DNA from: Phenylobacterium sp.
Lineage (GTDB): Bacteria; Pseudomonadota; Alphaproteobacteria; Caulobacterales; Caulobacteraceae
Assembly (NCBI GenBank): GCA_020402745.1
Contig: JADBYZ010000004.1
Coordinates: 1 to 64,000, forward strand
Reading direction: 5' to 3'
DNA length: 64,000 nucleotides
In this document: piece by piece, positions 60,451 to 64,000 of the stretch
How the letters are laid out: each line of letters opens with the position of its first letter
How positions within the stretch are numbered: the stretch's first letter is position 1
Notes under the pieces: model-generated
What the model was told of the DNA's origin: nothing
The model's database searches: none
What the model saw: only the letters and a program-made list of their open reading frames with translations
Program-made: the position numbers and the translations under genes

Positions 60451-63227
60451 CAGAAGGTCACCCGAATGCCGCCTGCATAGCGCCGACCGAACCGCTCATA
60501 CTCGATGGTGTAGATGTCGGTGAAGCCGGTGGGCACGCCCGTGGCGGTCAGCAGATTGCCGGGCTCGGCGAAGCGCCGGCCGGGGTTGTTCAGGAGGTTG
60601 GTGGCGTCGAAGTAGACCTCGACGTTCTTGTTCACCTCATAGCGGGCTGAGAAGTCGAGTTCATCGTCGGCGTCCCAATAGGTGTCCCCGGCGTCGGCCA
60701 GGTCATCTGCAAAGCCATCCAGCCAGGCGGAGCGCCGCTGGTAGCTGAGCCGCAGGGATAGGCCGTACTTCTCGTAATAGCCGCTGACGTTGTAGATCTC
60801 GTCCGAGGTCCCGGGCAGGCGAAGCTTGCGCACCGGGATCGACCCGATGGCGGGTTTCAGAACCCGGCTGTTGTTGAAGGTGGCGTTGGCGCTGACGCCG
60901 AAGCCGCCCATCCACTCCGGCACGCCCAGGCTGTCGACCCAGGGGTCGAGCTGGAACTGTGCGGCCAGCTCAAGGCCCACAAGGCGCCCGTCGCCGCCAT
61001 TCGTGATCCCCGAGAAGATATAGCCCGAGCGATCGATGCCGTTGCTGTTCAGGGCGTCGGAGCCGAAGGTCCGGGTCTGGCGGTAGAGGACGTCCTCGAC
61101 CCGCTTGAAGAAGACGCCGGCCATTAGGTAACCCTGCGGCTCGACATACCATTCCAGGTAGGCGTCAAAGCCCTGGGCCAGCTCAGGCCGGACCGCCGGG
61201 TTGCCGCCCGAGATGCTCTGGTTGGCGTCGTTCACCGTCACATTGGGACGGAGTTGGTCGTAATCGGCCCGGGCCGCGCCGCTGTTATACGACAGACGCA
61301 GCTTCTTGGTCTCGTCCAGATTCACGTTCACGTGCAGGCTGGGGAAGACGAGGGTGCGGTCAGACTCGGCCGTGATCGGGCCCGTGACGCCTCCGACCGT
61401 CGCCACCGCGGTCCCGCGGTTGTTCAGGTTCTCGACCCGGACGCCGCCGATGGCGGAGCCCCAGTCCCACTTCACCGTGCCCATGGCGTAGCCGGCCAGG
61501 ACCTGCTCGCGGACCTCGAAGTTATTCCCGGTGACGGGGTTGAAGGCGTAGGCCTTGCGCGCCGCGCCAGCGGCGGTGCGCATCTTGTCCGCATCGAAAT
61601 AGCGGAAGGTGTAGTCCATCGGGATCCTGCCGAGGAAGGCCTGGTCCAGCGAGAAGGCGTTGTAGTCGGTGGGAATGCCGATGGCGGTGAACTGGGCGGC
61701 CTGGTTCACGACCAGGTTCTTCTCGTCCGCCACTTTGGTGCGCTGGTCGTACTGCAGTCCGACACGGAAGGTGGCTTCGCCGCCGAGGAAGTCGGCTTCC
61801 TTGGCGATCCAGACCCGGCCAGTGTAGGCCTCGGTGGTGTCCACGGCGTCCAGGATGGTGAGTCCCGTGAGGGGCTTGGTGAAGGTGTCGATGGCCTTTA
61901 TGGGAGTTCCCGCCTGGTACCGCGTGGGGCTCGACAGCTGCAGGGTCGTCGACAGAAGGACGCGCGACCGCTCCGGGTCCGAGAAGTCGTAGGCCACGGT
62001 CGGGCGCAGGGTGCGGGTGCTGGGGCTGTCCCAGGTGGTTTCACCGACCACGGAACGGTCATCCGTAGACTCGGTGTAGTTGGCCAGCCAGTTCAGGGTC
62101 CAACCGCCGTCGAAACCGTGCTGGCCCTCCAGGGTGTTGGTGAAGATCGACTGTTCGAAGGCGCGCAGGGTCGAGCGCTGGCGGATGTCGATCCCGTAGA
62201 CGGTCCCCTTCAGCGGGGTGTTCCCGATGCAGACATCCGCATAGCCGGTGTTGGTCGGGGTCGGGTTGACGGTCGTGGCGCAGGCATCGGTCAGGGGCGC
62301 CAGGTCCGACTGGCGGTCATCGAGATCGAAGCGGTAGTTGTCCCGCATCTCGTCGTCCGTGAAGGTCGTGTAGATCGACCGGAAGGAGATCTGGTTGTCG
62401 CCCTGGCGCCAGTCGCCCCGGCCTGAGACCGACCAGTTCGTGCGGGTCAGCCTGTAGAGCTTGTTCTCGGCCTCGTGCGCCCAGAAGCGGGTCAGGTTCC
62501 CGGGGCGCTGGTCCTGCGAGACGCGTTCGTAGTCGACCTCGAAGTTGTCAGTGATCATGTCCCGCTGGAAGTAGGAGGCGGAGAGGACGAAGCCGACCTC
62601 GCCGTCGCCCAGATCAAACCGGTTGGAGGCGACGCCATAGGCTTCGTACTGCGGCTTGTCGCCCAGCTCGGCGACGCCGTAGCCCGCCTTGGCACCGAGC
62701 TTCAGGCCCGGGTAATCGAAGGCGGAGCGGGTGATGATGTTGACATTGCCCGAGACGGTCTCGCCCGGCATGTCCGGCGTCACCGCCTTGGACACGATGA
62801 TCTGCGAGGCGATGGCTGACGGGACGGAGTCGAACCTGGCGTCGCGCCCCTCGGGGCTGACGACGTTGATCCCGTCAAAGCTGAGGGTGGTCCAGTAGTT
62901 CGGGGCGCCGCGCAGGCTCACATAGCGGGCCTGGCCCTGGTCGCGCTCGACGGCCACGCCGGGCAGGCGGCTGGCGGCCTGGGCGATGTTCTGGTCCGGC
63001 AGGCGGCCGACGCTGTCCGAGGCGGCCACGGCCACCAGGGAGTCCGACGCCTTCTGGGTGCGCAGGGCCGCAGCCTCGGACTCCGCGATCGGCCGGGAGG
63101 CGGTGATCACGAGCTCGCTCACCGCTCCGGATCCCGCTTCCTGGGCCTGGGCCGCCAGAGGCGCCGCCAGGGCGGTGCTGCAGAGGAGGGCGAGGCGGAG
63201 CGCCGCCGAAGGGGTCGGGAGTGTCAT
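60450..63227 (-). CDS. TonB-dependent receptor (TIGR01782-like), phytase-linked
   Basis: About 925 residues with a signal peptide (LALLCSTALAAPLAAQAQEA). The plug domain has GRLPDQNIAQAASRLPGVAV, RYVSLRGAPNYWTTLSFDGI and PGETVSGNVNIITRSAFDYP, the VNIITRS pattern of TIGR01782-type receptors of Caulobacter and Xanthomonas. The C-terminal strand reads YAGGIRVTF. ATG 63227 is preferred because a CAGGA site lies eight bases upstream; ATG 63236 (three codons earlier) abuts that site. It lies directly before the phytase gene on the same strand, so the ligand may be an inositol phosphate or a related compound. Confidence 0.93.
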   Translation of the reverse strand: MTLPTPSAALRLALLCSTALAAPLAAQAQEAGSGAVSELVITASRPIAESEAAALRTQKASDSLVAVAASDSVGRLPDQNIAQAASRLPGVAVERDQGQARYVSLRGAPNYWTTLSFDGINVVSPEGRDARFDSVPSAIASQIIVSKAVTPDMPGETVSGNVNIITRSAFDYPGLKLGAKAGYGVAELGDKPQYEAYGVASNRFDLGDGEVGFVLSASYFQRDMITDNFEVDYERVSQDQRPGNLTRFWAHEAENKLYRLTRTNWSVSGRGDWRQGDNQISFRSIYTTFTDDEMRDNYRFDLDDRQSDLAPLTDACATTVNPTPTNTGYADVCIGNTPLKGTVYGIDIRQRSTLRAFEQSIFTNTLEGQHGFDGGWTLNWLANYTESTDDRSVVGETTWDSPSTRTLRPTVAYDFSDPERSRVLLSTTLQLSSPTRYQAGTPIKAIDTFTKPLTGLTILDAVDTTEAYTGRVWIAKEADFLGGEATFRVGLQYDQRTKVADEKNLVVNQAAQFTAIGIPTDYNAFSLDQAFLGRIPMDYTFRYFDADKMRTAAGAARKAYAFNPVTGNNFEVREQVLAGYAMGTVKWDWGSAIGGVRVENLNNRGTAVATVGGVTGPITAESDRTLVFPSLHVNVNLDETKKLRLSYNSGAARADYDQLRPNVTVNDANQSISGGNPAVRPELAQGFDAYLEWYVEPQGYLMAGVFFKRVEDVLYRQTRTFGSDALNSNGIDRSGYIFSGITNGGDGRLVGLELAAQFQLDPWVDSLGVPEWMGGFGVSANATFNNSRVLKPAIGSIPVRKLRLPGTSDEIYNVSGYYEKYGLSLRLSYQRRSAWLDGFADDLADAGDTYWDADDELDFSARYEVNKNVEVYFDATNLLNNPGRRFAEPGNLLTATGVPTGFTDIYTIEYERFGRRYAGGIRVTF

Positions 63228-63360
63228 GCCAGTCATCCTGCCGGGAGAGAGGCCGCCAGAATGCGACCGAGGGTCCCCATTGCCGAGGATTCATGGCTGT
63301 CGGGAGACAGTTTCGTGACGGTTCGGTTTCAGTGGCGCCAGGGCCACAGGGGCCGAATCC

Positions 63361-63513
63361 TCAGCCCATCGCCGCCTTTGACCCCGCCTCCACCTTCGCG
63401 CGGGGGATCAGGCGGATGGTGGATGTGGCCTTGGCCAGGACCTCGCCGGCGGCGTTGAGGAGACGGCCCTCGGCGGCCTGGGCGGGACGACCTGGCGGCG
63501 GGTAGGCCTTGGT
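63361..63513 (-). pseudogene. C-terminal fragment of a hotdog-fold thioesterase-like gene
   Basis: Read on the minus strand, codons from about 63513 to the stop at 63363-63361 give TKAYPPPGRPAQAAEGRLL then NAAGEVLAKATSTIRLIPRA. The AEGRLL...VLAKATSTIRL pattern resembles the last strands of PaaI-type acyl-CoA thioesterases. There is no recognisable N-terminal part or start, and a TPR gene end follows within about 70 bp. I take it for a remnant left by a rearrangement; the short length makes the identification weak. Confidence 0.35.
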
Positions 63514-63580
63514 CGCGCGGGTTGGAGGCGAGGATGTTCTAGCAGGCCGCGGTGTCGGATTCGCGCGCGCTCTGCGCCGC

Positions 63581-64000
63581 CTAGCGAACCCCTGCCCTAC
63601 GACGAAGCAGCTTGGCCTCGGCGGAACGGCCTTGGGCGTCTAAGTTGGAGCCGAGGTCGTTGTAGCTTTTGGCGGTCAAGGGATGGCGCTCGCCCAGCAC
63701 CACCTGGCGGATCTCCAGCGCTTTACGGTACAGCGGCTCGGCCTCGGCGTATCGGCCCTGGGCGTCCAGGTTGTAGCCGAGGTTGTCGTAGATAGCCGCA
63801 GTCACAGGATTGCGCTCGCCCACCACCACCTGATTGATCTCCAGCGCCTTGCGCAAGAGCGGCTCGGCCTCGGCGTGTCGGCTCTGGACGTCCAGGTTGT
63901 GGCCAAGATTGAGGTAGCTGATGGCGGTCAAGTGATGACGCTCGCCCAGCACCGCCTGGCGGATGTCCAGCGCCTTCCGGAAGAGCGGCTCGGCCTCAGC
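63581..64000 (-). CDS. TPR-repeat protein (kinesin-light-chain type), C-terminal part
   Basis: The frame enters from beyond the window end and stops at TAG 63583-63581. About 140 residues are visible, holding over three 42-residue repeats of the form LGERHPLTAKSYNDLGSNLD, AEAEPLYRKALEIRQVVLGE. This spacing is typical of kinesin-light-chain-like tetratricopeptide (TPR_10/12) repeats, which bind partner proteins. The DNA is a tandem repeat with a 126-bp period. The start and any N-terminal domain are outside the window. Such TPR proteins are sometimes joined to CHAT or NB-ARC domains, but this cannot be judged here. Confidence 0.88.
   Translation of the reverse strand, partial: AEAEPLFRKALDIRQAVLGERHHLTAISYLNLGHNLDVQSRHAEAEPLLRKALEINQVVVGERNPVTAAIYDNLGYNLDAQGRYAEAEPLYRKALEIRQVVLGERHPLTAKSYNDLGSNLDAQGRSAEAKLLRRRAGVR

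Overview
The window is high-GC, densely packed bacterial DNA. Many genes overlap by ATGA or GTGA, and TTG or GTG starts are common. The gene set suggests an alphaproteobacterium of the Caulobacterales, perhaps Phenylobacterium or Caulobacter: a long TonB-dependent receptor paired with a beta-propeller phytase, a long-form dCTP deaminase, two IorAB-type molybdenum hydroxylases, PseI/PseF-like sugar genes, and DUF1365/DUF2177 lipid genes. This placement is inferred from gene content, not from a marker gene.

Layout. 1-320: the 3' end of an IS110-type transposase and GC-rich interspersed repeats. 319-6041 (minus): SDR, hydrolase and quinone reductase genes, a truncated VOC gene, a DegT-type aminotransferase and an acyl-CoA ligase with a clear terminator. 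6219-9572: DUF2177, an FAD oxidoreductase, DUF1365 and DedA, a probable membrane-lipid group. 9616-13518: an M28 peptidase, then LemA and two TPM-domain proteins. 13585-18590: a molybdenum hydroxylase facing its CoxE/MoxR-like maturation genes. 18693-24391: an AttH-like protein diverging from a CYP108-like P450, an APH-type kinase, a small unknown protein, a DUF35 protein and a thiolase. 24639-29394: an unusual receiver protein and its neighbour, formaldehyde dehydrogenase, a nitronate monooxygenase-like enzyme and a WYL regulator. 29405-34457: a second molybdenum hydroxylase, a serine hydrolase and an aldo/keto reductase.

34725-39411 encodes an apparently self-contained 2-oxoacid:ferredoxin oxidoreductase with its own GltD-like flavoprotein carrying two 4Fe-4S clusters. 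39438-42161: an MBL hydrolase, then PseI-like and PseF-like genes that converge. 42287-45811: DUF969, DUF979, and a DUF2891 domain joined in frame to a Sua5/TsaC tRNA-modification enzyme, the most unusual coding arrangement here. 45859-48872: an FAD oxidase, YaaA and 3-hydroxybutyrate dehydrogenase. 48876-50601: palindromic operators followed by a PadR-HAAS-GIN envelope operon. 50846-54838: an SDR, MetZ, dCTP deaminase and a glycosyltransferase-like protein. 54942-55016: tRNA-Gly(CCC). 55318-59382: an OmpR-type two-component system followed by a TonB-receptor-like gene whose leader carries four repeats at an 11-bp period. 59422-63236: TonB receptor and phytase. The end holds a thioesterase-like remnant and a TPR gene cut by the window edge.

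The best candidates for something undescribed are the DUF969/DUF979/DUF2891-Sua5 unit, the two-component system with its putative receptor target, and the P450 to thiolase locus. All identifications come from reading the translations; no database search was run.
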